A stretch of 64,000 nt of DNA from Lonicera japonica (GCA_021464415.1 CM038471.1:31407234-31471233), one strand, 5' to 3'. Counted from the first letter of the stretch, positions 24,957-36,251 are shown. Notes: generated by a model from the sequence alone, not told the origin. Translations and numbers: made by a program.

Positions 24957-26369
24957 ATGCTCGGGGACTTGTACATTGATCTTCGAATAAGTCCACCAAG
25001 AGGCCAACCACCTCCAAGGCATCCTTCTCCCTCACCCACTCCATCCGAGATGGATAACGAAGACATTGAGTCAAATACCGGAGAGAACAATGATCACAAT
25101 CGTCCGGTCCGCACAATGCGAGATTACCTTCAACCTCCTCGAGGCACTTCAAACTCTTGCATTGTCATTCCCGCGGGACAAGCCGGAACATTTAATCTCA
25201 AACCGGGCATGTTGCAACATATACCATCATTTCATGGTATGGATTCCGAAAACCCTTACTTGCATTTAAAAGATTTTGAGGAAGTTTGCTCTACTTTTAG
25301 AGATGCTAACACAAATGAGGAAGTAATGAGGTTAAAACTTTTTCCATTCTCTTTAAAGGATAAAGGCAAAATATGGCTCAATTCTCTACGTCCCAATTCC
25401 ATTCGAACTTGGCAAGAATTGCAAACCGAATTTTTAAAGAAATTCTTTCCCGTTCATCGAACCAATGCTTTGAGAAGGCAAATTTCAAATTTTTCTCCTA
25501 AAGAAAATGAAAGTTTTTACAAGTGTTGGGAAAGATACAAAGAACTTTTGAATTCTTGCCCCCATCATGGACATGAGACATGGAGTATTGTGAGCTATTT
25601 TTACGAATCACTCACTCCCGCCATGCGCACATTTGTGGAAACGATGTGTAATGGAAATTTTTTGAGCAAAAGTCCGGAGGAAGCTTTGTTGTACTTTGAT
25701 GAAATAGCCGAAGGTGCCCAAAATTGGAACACCTACACGGATGAGGTTAAGGGTAAAGTTTCCGAGAGAGGGGGTTTGTACCAATTGTCAAAAGGTGATG
25801 ACATTGAGTTAAAATTTATGCAATTGTCAAAGAAGGTCGAAACCATGGAGTCTAGTAAAATGAGAGAAGGTAGTGTAGGTACTAATACCGTTTGTGTCAT
25901 TTGTGAGAAGGTGGGACATTCCACGGAGGAGTGTCACACAATTCCGGCCTTCAAAGAGGTCCTTCAAAGTCCCTCACAAGTCAATGCTATGAACTCATAC
26001 TCTAGGCCACACAATGACCCATTTTCTCAAAGGTACAATGAAGAGTGGAGAAATCATCCTAACTTTAGTTGGGGGGGAAACCAAAATGCTCATGCAAATT
26101 CAAATTCCTACCAACAAAGACCACCTCCACCCCAAAACAACTCTTTTGGTCAAACTAACCCAAACCCAAATTCAAATTTGGAGTCTCTTTTGCGGCAATT
26201 TATAGATAAGACCAATAGAGAGGTTAGTGATTTGAAAACCCAAATGTCCAAACTCACCACCGCATTGTCCATTCAAGAAAAAGGAAAATTTCCATCTCAA
26301 CCCTTAGCTAACCCAAGAGGCCAAGCTTTAGTGATCAATGAGGGTGAGTCGAGTAGGAATGTCGAATAA
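24957..26369 (+). CDS. gag: Gypsy gag polyprotein
   Basis: A 470-codon frame forming the nucleocapsid/capsid part of the element. A proline-rich N-terminus is followed by an acidic stretch, the IPAGQAGTFNLKPGMLQ motif typical of Athila/Tat gags, and a Retrotrans_gag domain at about residues 95-250 (KIWLNSLRPNSIRTWQEL, FLKKFFPVHRT, NESFYKCWERYKELLNSCPH). A CCHC knuckle, CVICEKVGHSTEEC, lies at about residues 313-326, then an Asn/Gln/Pro-rich linker and a short coiled coil. The frame ends at TAA 26367-26369, and protease continues in the same frame. The true start may be the later ATG at 25050 in the context GAGATGGAT. Confidence 0.92.
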   Translation: MLGDLYIDLRISPPRGQPPPRHPSPSPTPSEMDNEDIESNTGENNDHNRPVRTMRDYLQPPRGTSNSCIVIPAGQAGTFNLKPGMLQHIPSFHGMDSENPYLHLKDFEEVCSTFRDANTNEEVMRLKLFPFSLKDKGKIWLNSLRPNSIRTWQELQTEFLKKFFPVHRTNALRRQISNFSPKENESFYKCWERYKELLNSCPHHGHETWSIVSYFYESLTPAMRTFVETMCNGNFLSKSPEEALLYFDEIAEGAQNWNTYTDEVKGKVSERGGLYQLSKGDDIELKFMQLSKKVETMESSKMREGSVGTNTVCVICEKVGHSTEECHTIPAFKEVLQSPSQVNAMNSYSRPHNDPFSQRYNEEWRNHPNFSWGGNQNAHANSNSYQQRPPPPQNNSFGQTNPNPNSNLESLLRQFIDKTNREVSDLKTQMSKLTTALSIQEKGKFPSQPLANPRGQALVINEGESSRNVE

Positions 26370-27812
26370 TTGAAATCCATCACCGTCCTTAGGAGTGGGA
26401 AAGAGATTGACAAAACTATAGTTCCTAAGGCCAAAAAGCCGGTGGACATAGCCAAGTCAAGTCAAGTTGAGGAGATCACCCTAGAAGAGAGAATGGGGGA
26501 AGAAGAGAGAGTTGGAAAAGAGGATTTGGAGAAAATTCGAAATAGCATCAAAGTCCCTTTTCCCGAAAGGTTAAATCAACCTCCTAAGGAAAATCACAAC
26601 ACCGGAATTCTTGATGTGTTTAGGCAAGTCAAGATCAACATTCCTTTGCTTAATGCGGTCAAGCAAATACCTTCATATGCTAAATTTCTCAAGGATTTGT
26701 GTACCACCAAAAGAAGGTTGAATGTTAAGAAAAAGGCGTTTATGACGGAACAAGTGAGCTCAATCATGCAAGGCACTCACATTCCAAAATTTAAAGATCC
26801 CGGTTGCCCAACAATTTCATGTTTAATTGGCAATTGTCGTATAAAAAATGCCTTACTTGATTTGGGAGCTAGTGTCAATGTACTTCCTTTTTCGGTGTAC
26901 AAACAATTGGGGTTACGAGAGTTGAAACCCACCAAAGTGACGATTCAATTAGCGGATCGATCCGTTAAGATACCAAGAGGGATAGTAGAGGATGTTTTAG
27001 TGCAAATTGATAAATTCTACTTTCCCGTTGATTTCATTGTTCTTGATATGCAACCGGTAGCAAATCCCGCTAATGAAATTCCCGTCATTTTAGGAAGACC
27101 ATTTCTTGCCACATCTAATGCTATCATTAATTGCAAGAATGGAATTGTTAAATTGACTTTTGGAAACATGACTCTTGAGCTAAATGTGTTCTCTTTAAGC
27201 AAACAACAAAATGATTTTGATGAAGAAAGTGAACATGTGAACATGATAGAGTCATTATTCCAAGATCATTTCATTGATACTTACGATTCGAATTCAATGG
27301 AAGACAATCTAACAACTTCCAATGAATTCGATGAGTGTTTGAATGTATTTTATTTGCTTGATGACAAAGCTAAAGATCCAAAGAAGCAAAAAGAAAGCAC
27401 ATCCGATCCAACGCCAAAGCTTGAGGGACAAATGGAGCTCAAGCCAATGCCAAGCAACCGGAAGTTGCAACTTGAGGAGTTGGAGGAATTGAGGAGAGAC
27501 GCGTACCAACATTCAAAACTAAGCAAGGAAAGGGCGAAAAAATTTCATGATAAATCGATTTTAAGAAAAGATTTCAAACTTGGTCAAAAAGTCCTTGTTT
27601 ATGATACGCGTCTCCACCTTTTTCTCGAAAAATTAAAGTCTCGTTGGACCGGCCCTTATATTGTCAAGCATGTATTTCCATTTGGGGCCATGACGGTGGT
27701 TGATCCAAAAACGAGTTTCGAATTCAAGGTTAACGGGCAAAGATTGAAATTGTTTTTGGAAATTCCAACGCTTGAGGAGTCCACCCCTCTAAGCGACCCG
27801 ACCTACGCCTAA
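26370..27812 (+). CDS. Gypsy protease fused in frame to integrase C-terminus
   Basis: Follows gag in the same frame after one TAA; no good ATG lies at the boundary (the next codon is TTG), so expression would need stop suppression or the element is simply mutated. About residues 145-270 are a retropepsin of the Athila/Tat type with active-site DLGASVNVLP and the later VILGRPFLATSNAIINC. About residue 370 reaches the first residues before reverse transcriptase (MELKPMPSNRKL) and jumps directly into the integrase C-terminus (ELEELRRDAYQHSK, FHDKSILRKDFKLGQKVL, LKSRWTGPYIVKHVFPFGA). RT, RNase H and the integrase HHCC and DDE parts are absent, and the deletion keeps the frame open to the natural terminus DPTYA. 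Confidence 0.92.
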   Translation: MKSITVLRSGKEIDKTIVPKAKKPVDIAKSSQVEEITLEERMGEEERVGKEDLEKIRNSIKVPFPERLNQPPKENHNTGILDVFRQVKINIPLLNAVKQIPSYAKFLKDLCTTKRRLNVKKKAFMTEQVSSIMQGTHIPKFKDPGCPTISCLIGNCRIKNALLDLGASVNVLPFSVYKQLGLRELKPTKVTIQLADRSVKIPRGIVEDVLVQIDKFYFPVDFIVLDMQPVANPANEIPVILGRPFLATSNAIINCKNGIVKLTFGNMTLELNVFSLSKQQNDFDEESEHVNMIESLFQDHFIDTYDSNSMEDNLTTSNEFDECLNVFYLLDDKAKDPKKQKESTSDPTPKLEGQMELKPMPSNRKLQLEELEELRRDAYQHSKLSKERAKKFHDKSILRKDFKLGQKVLVYDTRLHLFLEKLKSRWTGPYIVKHVFPFGAMTVVDPKTSFEFKVNGQRLKLFLEIPTLEESTPLSDPTYA

Positions 27813-29489
27813 TAAGCGTAGGTCATGTTTGTATATAATTTTTGTTTATTTTCTGGAGTTTTAGGAGCATCGTCACACTTCGGGAAAGTTCAGGGACTAA
27901 AATGCAAAAACAGCAAACTTGGAGGTACTAGAGTGAATGGACCAAAAGCCAAAAAATCAAAGTTTCAAAAAAATTTTGAGTGTTCTGCCGTGCCTCTGAT
28001 CGATCAGAGGTGATGGCTGATCGATCAGAGGGGATTTTCTCCTAAAAAAAAAAAAAAAAAAAAAAATTAAAAAAACTTTGGTCCAAACAGCTCCTTTCTC
28101 CTCCTAACTTTGAAACTCCATTCTTATTTTTATTTATTTAATTTTTTTTATTTTGCTTTATTTTCTTTTTGGGTTGGTGGATTATCTAAACATAACTATT
28201 TGAGATAGTTTGAGCTTGAATTTTGCATGTTATGTTTGACTAATGCTAACCCGTTATTTTTAGATTTTTGTATATATAGTAGCTTTGAAATTGATCCTAG
28301 CTTCTTTTTGGAGAAATTGGAAAGCAATTTTCCAAGAATTCACCCATTTCCGTCTTCAAAAGCATTGAGGACAATGCCAACTTTAAGTTGGGGGGTGAGC
28401 ACTTTCAAATCTCAAATTCTCAAGCATGCTTTCTTCCATGTTAATTTTCTCCATGCTAGGATCGATTTCACCATTTTATCGAAGTTTGAAAAATGATGAT
28501 CAATTTTTTTTAGAATTGTCCATGGATTGATGGTTTTTTTGGCATGAAATTCTTGATTTGGATAGGAAGTTGAGTGATAATCTCTATGGCATTGCTTCAT
28601 CTAGATTCTTGAGCCTTGTAGTTTCCTATGAATATGCATAATGTTGTGGCTTGATTTAGTCTTTGGTATCACATAGAGTGATTTTTATCTTGTGTAGAGA
28701 GAAATAATGTTCAAATGCAATAAAAGCTCTTTCGAAAAGATCCTCTTTAGAGGGGACACGTGCATGGCACTTACAAAAAATTTAAAAACTTGGATGACTT
28801 TTAAACTTAATATTGACTTTAAGCTTCACTTGACTAAATTCATAAGTCATTTTGTCTAATATTAAGGATAGGCAAAGGTTACCATATGGAAAAAGGGTGA
28901 ATAGCTTCCTTTGTGTTCTTAAAAAAAAAAAAAGAAAAAAGAAAGAAGAAGAAGCTTTGAATGCAAAATCACAAAGTGAGACCGCTGCCCTCCATAGAGA
29001 TGCAAACCACCTTGAGCTAATTTAGCAAAAAGTCCAAGTAAAAGATAAAGAAAAGTGCTTGAAATTGACAAAGTTCTTGAGCTTTTGTTTTTGAAAGATT
29101 TCTCTCTTCCACTATTGATGAATAGAACTATTTGTGATTAAGAATGATTGTGTCAAAGATCCATATGCATAGTGTGTTCATATGGGAATGTGGAGCTAGT
29201 TTCTAAAGGAGATTGTAAGCAATGGAGATCGTCATTCAAATGCCAACATTCCGGAAATTGTAATAGTAATGCCAAACACTTGAATCAATTCATGGAAATG
29301 CTTCAATTCTACTACTTAGAGTTCAAACTTCGGATGTTTGTGGGTATCATCACTGTAAACCCTCACGAGACACAACTCGTCTTCTAGGGGAACTTAGGAG
29401 TTCAAAGGCTTAATGCATGTGCTAAATGCATTTTCGGATATTATACATAGCTATTTTTATTTGGCTTGCTAAGGGACTAGCAAGAGTTT
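27813..29489 (+). other. Gypsy 3' internal non-coding region
   Basis: No env-like frame survives. Contains two more GATC palindromes (27993-28031), a poly(A) run at about 28047-28067, and the phrase GAGGACAATGCCAACTTTAA followed by GTTGGGGGGTGAG, a purine tract typical of the 3' part of Athila/Tat elements. The frames at 28227-28496 and 29148-29387 look like chance. Confidence 0.75.
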
Positions 29490-29502
29490 AGTTGGGGGGT
29501 GT
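29490..29502 (+). promoter_or_regulatory. Polypurine tract of the gypsy element
   Basis: GTTGGGGGGTGT-like purine-rich sequence abuts the 3' LTR and would prime plus-strand synthesis. Confidence 0.8.
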
Positions 29503-31444
29503 TGATAAACGCATAATTTTGTAGTCGCTAACGCTCTTTTGATTGTTATTATCGTGTTTGTCCTAGCCTAGTTTAATTAAATTAACCCACTTTTGTGCAC
29601 ACACTCAAAATATCAAGAATTGCTTTAACATGGCTCAAAGTAGCCTTTTCTAGTGTCTTGATTGTGCCCATAGGTTTTGGAAGCAAGTTGGGGAGCTTTG
29701 GGAAGTGTACAAGAGAGATAGAAGCCAAAAGAGAAGAAAAAAAGTCTCCCGAAGTGTTCTCTGATCGATCAGAGGAGCCTCTGATTGATCAGAGGCCACC
29801 TTTTAATGCAAAACATGCCCTCTGATCGTTCAGAGGGTGCTCTGATCGATCAGAGCCCACCTTTTGAGCCAAAATCTCCCCTCTGATCGATCAGAGGATC
29901 CTCTGATCGATCAGAGACCTCCCAGAATGCACAGCACAGCCCCCAAAAGCAGCTTTTCTCCCCTTTTGATGCATTGAAACTCACTAAAAATTGCTGGACT
30001 TTCTACTTTTGTTCTAGGCTCAGGTGTTTATCCTTGGGTCCCTTAGAAAGTGTGATAGAATAGCCATTTTTGGCATTGTTTTGCCTCTTTATTTAATTAT
30101 TTTCTTTGTCCTCATTTGGGGTTATGTAATTTCTAGATCTAGATTTTAGTTATTTAAGCACTATTTTCCTGCACTTTGGAAATGATCCATCACTTGTAAG
30201 AAATCTAGAGAGAGAAGCTCTTGAGAGAAATGAAAATCCCTTTAATGGTTTTTGTTCATACAACTATCATGGAGTAGTTTCATTGCTAAGGCTAGAAGAT
30301 GAAGTTTGCATTGCATTAATTATGTAAGTTTGTTTCTCATTCCATTGTTAGTGTTGTTAAATACTTCTTGAATCCTTCATCTTCTCCATCCAATCAACCA
30401 TCCATAAGCTAGTAAGATAATCCTCATAAGGTGATTTGACTTTGTATGCCTTGTATACATAGATCTCAAGCATTAATGAGGAGATGATGCACTTGTGTAT
30501 TTCTTATTAGCCTATGTCCATTCCTTCTATGATTGAGATACTTTACATTGCCAAGCATGTTTAGTCTTTGAATATTCATGGAAATACCATAAATTTGAGA
30601 TTCCAATCCTTGAATGCTTTAATGATATGTTGAGTGCTTTCTACACTTTATGTGATTTTGAGACTCAATATTTTCTTAGTTAGAGTGTTGCCAAGGAGGA
30701 TCTCTTAAGTTTATGCCATAATCAACTACACTAATCACCTTAAGGATTCAATTTGTATTTATCAAATGTGTCTAAATCGGATGATTTAATCTCCACCTAG
30801 ACCTCCCAATCTTAGACAAATGAAATGTTATGATTTATTGTGCTAAACTTTTTAGTTGGCCATTTTCATAATCAAGTCAATTGCCTAGGGGAAACTAACA
30901 ATGAATTCTCAATGTCTAGTTTAATTTTATGCCTTTTCTTTTGGTGTATCTCAAGTTTGCATCTTGGTTGGACATTATATGGGAATGGGTTGCTCTTGCT
31001 TCACACCCTTTGTTACAAGATAAAAATGAGAGATACATTTGTGTTGAGTTTTACTTACACCCTTTCGTTATATAGCATTTATATGGGAATGGGTTGCTCT
31101 TGCTTCACACCCTCTTGCTTAGAAAAGTGTAAGTTACTCAACACTTAGGAATTGCATTGAGAATTTTGAATGAGATTTATTTTACATAACATTGCGAAGC
31201 AAATGAATTCTATAACGCCTTAGCCTTTTCTTATCAATTGATACATCACTTTAATTTTTATTGCAAGACTTAAAATCAACAACTAAAATCAACCAATAAA
31301 ATTCTCTTGAACAAAGCCTTGGACTCGTAATCACCATATTGTCTTTCCGACTATCCTTGTGGTTCGACACTTGGACTTACCAAGTATTATAACTTGACGA
31401 CCTACACTTGGGTTCCTAAGCGCGGAAGTATTTCGGGCGCGTCA
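29503..31444 (+). repeat. 3' LTR of the gypsy element
   Basis: 1,942 bp, same ends as the 5' LTR, about nine substitutions counted by eye (for example in the palindrome cluster at 29758-29917, where one box became GATCGTTC). The ORF-like stretches seen in the 5' LTR recur here. Target duplication ATTTG follows at 31445. Confidence 0.95.
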
Positions 31445-31600
31445 ATTTGTAGAATAATTGCAAAATGAAAATGTAAACCCTCCACCACTCTTATAATATT
31501 TAACATGCATTCAAAGTATATATACCTTCATAAACCCAAAAACATAATAAAAGGTGGGATAAGCCTATTCAAAACAAATTTAATTAAATGATGTGCTAAG
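31445..31600 (+). repeat. Right half of the split copy of the 13.1-kb gene flank
   Basis: TGTAAACCCTCCACCACTCT, AACATGCATT and AAAAACATAATAAAAGG align with 13150-13240 and with 32490-32580, so the gypsy target was a third copy of the gene's 3' flank. Confidence 0.75.
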
Positions 31601-32430
31601 GTTTTGAATTCGCTCTGAAACTTTCAAAATATAATTAAGGTAGAAATATTAGATGATGAATATAAAAATATTAGATTCGGATGTTTGATATATTTTGTTT
31701 TGTGCTTATAATTGTTTTATTGACAAAATAAAGGTGGAGGTTGTGTCTAAAGGGTTGTTTGATCGAGCCTTTTAACTTTGAATGAGTAGTCCATTCAGAC
31801 TTAAAATATTTTAATGTTGTTTGTTTGGTTTAAAACTTCATATCTAATTAGACACTTATTTTGTCTCTTGAAAAATAAAAGGCAATCTATGTCTTAAGTT
31901 TGAAGTCTTAATTTTTAAACTTTTGCCCTTATTCTTTTAAATATAGGCATCCCTAAGGCCATTGGTTCAAGTCCCTACTTTAATATTATTTTTATTGATT
32001 TCTTGCACGATATGGGTGGTCGATTTTATAATTTCACAAGCTTATAAGCTAAGGGCCAAATGTTTTTGCAACTAACAAAGCAAATGATCTATGCTTTTCC
32101 ACCCATAAACTTGATACCTTAATATGGGGAAAAAAGTTTGCTGCAATATGTTACCATACGCGCATTCTAGACACAACTAAACATGTGGTGTTCTTACTAC
32201 ACACGAGTAATCAATCCACCAATCTCATAATAGCAATAAAGTTTTGTCTATCTCAAATAGACGGTCCCACTTTTTCTTCTCAGAACAATGCATCAAATTG
32301 ATAGTTAGTCTTTTAGAACATTATCACTATACCAAATAGAAAATAAGTAGTATCTTTAAGCATTTGATTTTGTCTAATTTGTATTTCCTTAAAAAGTGAT
32401 AAAAAGAAGGTGATTTAGTTTAAAAAGTAA
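31601..32430. other. Intergenic, no gene seen
   Basis: AT-rich, no open frame of note and no clear repeat boundary. The TTGTTTGATCGAGCC and TTTGTTTGGTTT phrases at 31750-31835 resemble ends of MITE-like sequence, but no matching arm was found. Confidence 0.35.
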
Positions 32431-32434
32431 GAAA

Positions 32435-32871
32435 AAGGCAAAAATACATGCAACAAAGCAGATTTATAGAATGATTGCAAAACGAAAATCAAATGTAAAC
32501 CCTTCAACATTCTTTCAAAAATATTTAACATGTATTAAAAGTATAGCTTCATAAACCCAAAAACATAATAAAAGGCGCGATTAGCCAACCCAAAACAAAC
32601 TTAAACAATAGAGTCCTAATTTTTGCCTAGAGAGCAATACCAAAACATTGTGCATCATCAACATCAAACTCACGATCCATATCCCCATCAGCCGTTTCGT
32701 AATTCCTCTCTTCTTCAGTGAGGTCGATCACTTCATGTTCGCTTAATAGGTTCGCCATGGCAGTGTTAACCTCACCATACGAGAGCAATACCAAAATTAA
32801 AAGCCTAGAGAGCAATACCAAAACATTGTCCATCATCAACATCAAACTTGCGATCCATATCCCCATTAGCT
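32435..32871 (-). pseudogene. Duplicated last exon and 3' flank of the 13.4-kb gene
   Basis: Aligns with 13105-13440. On the minus strand it encodes YGEVNTAMANLLSEHEVI and the acidic tail TADGDMDREFDVDD before a stop at 32627, with the reading frame intact where the 13.4-kb copy has lost a base. From about 32780 the end of the exon (AGAGCAATACCAAAA...CATATCCCCAT) is repeated in tandem, and the copy is cut by a copia fragment at about 32872. Upstream exons are absent. Confidence 0.75.
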
Positions 32872-33938
32872 GTTGGAAGATTCACGAGATCGATGCGAAA
32901 GTCTGGGTACAGTCAGAGTAATTATGATCATACTTTATTTTTAAAGAAAAATCATGAGAAGATTACGGCTCTTGTCGTCTATGTAGATGATATGGTGCTC
33001 ATAGGAAACGACTTATGCGAACAACAGGCATTGAAGAAGTACTTATCTCAGGAATTCGAGATAAAAGATCTCGGGGACTTGAAGTATTTTTTGGGTATCA
33101 AAGTGTCTAGATCTTCAAAAGGCATCTTCCTATCACAAAGAAAGTATGCCCTAGATTTACTACATGAAACTGGGATGTCTGCTTGTTAACCATCAGAGAC
33201 TCCAATGGACGAAGGATTGAAGTTAGAGGTCGAAATAAATCAAGTGCCCGTCAATAAAGGACGATATCGGAGATTGGTGGGAAAATTAATATACCTAGCA
33301 CATACAAGGCCTGATATATCATATGCATTGAGTACAATTAGTCAATTCATGCATAATCCATGGAAAAATCATATGCAGGCAGTTATGAAGATTATCAGTT
33401 ATATTAAAGTAGCCCCCGAAAAAGAAGTCCTTTTCAAAAAGGGAGAGAATTTCCTGAAAGTTGAAGGATATACTGACGTTGATTGGGCGGGCAATATATG
33501 TGACAGAAGGTCTACATTAGGATATTTCACATTTGTAGGAGGAAACTTAACCACTTGGAGGAGTAAGAAGCAAAATGTAGTATCCCGATCAAGTGCGGAA
33601 GCAGAATATCGAGGAATGGCAGCCGGTATTCAAGAGTTATTATGGTTAAAATTACTACTGATAGATCTAGGTTCCCTACGACAAAACCTATGATGCTATA
33701 TTGTGATAACAAGACAGCATGCGATATCGCACATAACCCAATTCAGTATGATAGAACAAAGCATGTTGAAGTAGAAAAGTTCTTCATCAAAGAGAAGTTA
33801 GAAGATAAAGTTATTTATGTTCCTCATGTATGCTCGGAGGATCAGTTAGCTAACATACTCACAAAGGCCGTGACAAGGAAGGTATTCACCAAGTTAATTA
33901 GCAAGTTGGGCATGTTCGACATATGTGTGCCAACTTGA
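32872..33938 (+). pseudogene. 5'-truncated Ty1-copia polyprotein: RT C-terminus and RNase H
   Basis: Starts within reverse transcriptase (GRFTRSMRKSGYSQSNYDHT), keeps the catalytic VVYVDDMVLIG, then FEIKDLGDLKYFLGI. RNase H follows with VEGYTDVDWAGNICDRRST and SRSSAEAEYRGMA, and later MLYCDNKTACDIAHNP and RTKHVEVEKFFIKE. One nonsense codon (TAA at about 33187-33189, just before PSETPMD) and one frameshift near 33660-33675 break the frame. It ends naturally just before the polypurine tract. Gag, protease, integrase and the RT N-terminus are missing, and the left end is a clean junction with the gene-exon copy. Confidence 0.92.
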
Positions 33939-33945
33939 GGGGGAG

Positions 33946-34200
33946 TATTAGAATATCTACTTAGAATATTTACTTGTATTATTGTCAATAGTTAGGTGGA
34001 GAAATACTACATCTTCTTAGTCAAAGATATATGTATAGATATGCTACTAGTTTTTTCTTCTTTTATCCCTAAATTTGTGGCATCCATCAAGGCATCCTTG
34101 TCTCACTTCCATCCTTATATAATGGAGCTTGTATTAAGCTTGTATAATAAGAAAGACAACAACAATCTTCTTTACATATCTTCTCATTCATTTGTCAACA
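33946..34200 (+). repeat. 3' LTR of the truncated copia
   Basis: Follows the polypurine tract TTGAGGGGGAG. Begins TATTAGAATATCTAC (T(G>A)) and ends ATTTGTCAACA, 255 bp. A TATA box (CTTATATAATG) lies near 34115. Its sequence differs from the copia LTR at 40922, so they are separate families. Confidence 0.75.
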
Positions 34201-34980
34201 ATCACTAAAATTGCAACGAAAAAACTTCATCATCTTCGCCATCAGCAGAATACATATATATATATATATATATCGACGACTTCTTTGTATTAATTATTAA
34301 TTTGGCAGGTGTAATCAATCATTGCGACAAATAATATTAATTATGTTGCAATTGAACATATGAATTTATTTTCTTTGTTGAAAAGTAACCTAATAAAAGA
34401 ATATCAAAAATAATATTGTGATTAGCAATTTGAAATAAAATAAATAAATACTAATTTAACGTCATCTTTTAAATAGATCGATATTCCTCTTGTTTTTATG
34501 CAATGATGTAAAAGTTATTAAAATTTGAGACACTTACAATATTGATAATTAATTATAAAAATCATAACAAATTATACATTGTCTAAAAATTACAAGTAAA
34601 TTTAAGCCTGCCTCTTATTTTTTATGTACATTACCACAGCTTCCACATACATTCTAGTCAATTAATTAGTAGCGCAGGCAATTCGAGTGTTTGTCCCTTC
34701 GACAGAATGCCTGAAACTCTCAAAGTTGATATGCAAGGTGTGGCTTTTACTAGGTTCTTGGTTTTCTTTTTACCTTTCCTGTGTAACGGAAGAAAAAAAG
34801 GGGCATAAATCTCTCTCCCCCCTCCCTCCCTCTCTCCTGTAAATACATTAATGACTCATTTGTTACGTAAAATTTATAATTGTTTCATTTTAAATTAACA
34901 AATTGTAATTTTAATTTTCATTTCAATGAAAAATTTGTGGTGTGATTTTTTTCACATGAATTTCTATAAAAGAAAATTGG
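34201..34980. other. Intergenic, no gene seen
   Basis: AT-rich with an (AT)n microsatellite at about 34254-34272 and a CT-rich run (CTCTCTCCCCCCTCCCTCCC) near 34813. No open frame or RNA recognised. Confidence 0.4.
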
Positions 34981-34984
34981 ATCT

Positions 34985-35930
34985 AAGTATCTCCTCCATA
35001 ATTATATTCAAGTTAAAGACACTTTATTATTCCAAATTAGATAAAGGACTTCTTTCATAATTTGTTTTAGCTAAAAAGACAATTTTCAAATCTTTGTTCA
35101 ATAAAATGATACACCCTCTTTTTTGAATGTCAATTATACCCTTAATGTGGTTTTTTCTTTTTTTTATTACCTAGCCTCATTAACTACTACCACTACCACC
35201 TCACCAACTACTACCACCACCACTGCCCACTGAAACTCCGGCGGCCACTCCAGAGTTTCGGCGACCATTGTCGTACTTCCAACAAGGATACGAGAGCTTC
35301 GGCGAGAATTTTTATATAGTGCGAAAACAAATTTGCATTCAAATTTACGTCTTTAATTGTTTGCAAATTTAGTGCAAAAATGAATTTGTATTAAAAATTA
35401 TATCTTGATTTGTCTACGGATTGATGCAAAAACAAATTTGCACTAAAATTTATACTGTTATTTGTTTGTGGGTTTAGTGCAAAAACAATTTTGCACAAAA
35501 AATATATCATGAGTTGCTTGAGAATTTGGTACAAAAACGGATTTGCACTAAAATACGTACCATTAGTTGATTTCGGATTTAATGCAAAAACAAATTTGCA
35601 TTAAAAATATATCATGAGTTACTTGAAAATTCAATGCAAAAATAAATTTGCACTAAAATATGTATCATTTTTTGCTTGCAAATTTAGTGCAGAAATATAT
35701 TTGCAGTACTTATGCTGGAGCTTCAGTGAGGTTATATCACTCCGGTAATAATTGCCGGAGCTCCGGAGGGAGATAGTAGTGGTTGTGGTGGCTAGTGGTG
35801 ACTAATTTATTTTTAGGAAAACATAAGATAAATTGATGAAGGGTATTTTAGGTAAAGGTAAATGAGTGTCCTTATTTTAGAAAGAAATGTAAAGTATCTT
35901 CCCCTTGAATATAATTATATAGGAAGCCCT
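34985..35930. mobile_element. Foldback element with an internal minisatellite
   Basis: Left-arm phrases ATAATTATATTCAAG, ACTACTACCACTACCACC and CTCCGG(C/A)GG return inverted on the right (GGTGGCTAGTGGTG, CTCCGGAGGG, CTTGAATATAATTATATAG). Arms of about 300 bp enclose a tandem array. No transposase frame. Target duplication not resolved. Confidence 0.5.
35320..35715 (+). repeat. Minisatellite, about 60-bp unit, roughly seven copies
   Basis: Each unit contains a palindromic TGCAAAAACAAATTTGCA(C/T)-like core followed by TAAAA(T/A)..AT..., then (A/T)GTT.(C/A/G)TT, alternating two variants. It fills the centre of the foldback. Confidence 0.75.
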
Positions 35931-36251
35931 TTTAACTCATTATAACTTAAAGAAAATTAGGATGAAGGACAATATATGTGGCAATGAAGGACAAGCTTTT
36001 TTATACTTTAGCTTCTAATCCAAACTTTGTAGTGAATGACGATATTTTGACTCAAGGACATCCTTATTTCTTTCTTTCTTTTTTTTCTTTTTTGATAAAA
36101 AGCAATAAAATATCTCATTGACTAGTGGAACGAACATCAAAAAGAGGAGAGGCAACAAGAAATTAAGGGATTCTTCGCTCTAATTAACTAACAAAGTCAT
36201 CAATAGATTTAGCAAACAACTCTAAACTATAAGCTATTATATTTTCATCTC

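Larger units (their letters stand above)
22850..31444 (+). mobile_element. Complete non-autonomous Ty3-gypsy (Athila/Tat-type) LTR retrotransposon
   Basis: TG...CA LTRs of equal length flank an 4.7-kb interior with a perfect tRNA-Asp primer site, gag, protease, integrase C-terminus and polypurine tract. The 5-bp duplication ATTTG flanks it (22845-22849 and 31445-31449). By eye the LTRs differ at about 9 of 1,942 positions with no indels, so insertion was recent. Reverse transcriptase, RNase H and integrase core are missing, so mobility would need proteins supplied in trans. Confidence 0.95.

Noticed and set aside
33189..33205. Break between the two copia frames as a programmed frameshift or intron
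   Set aside because: It is a single TAA in an otherwise continuous frame of a 5'-truncated copy; simple mutation is enough.
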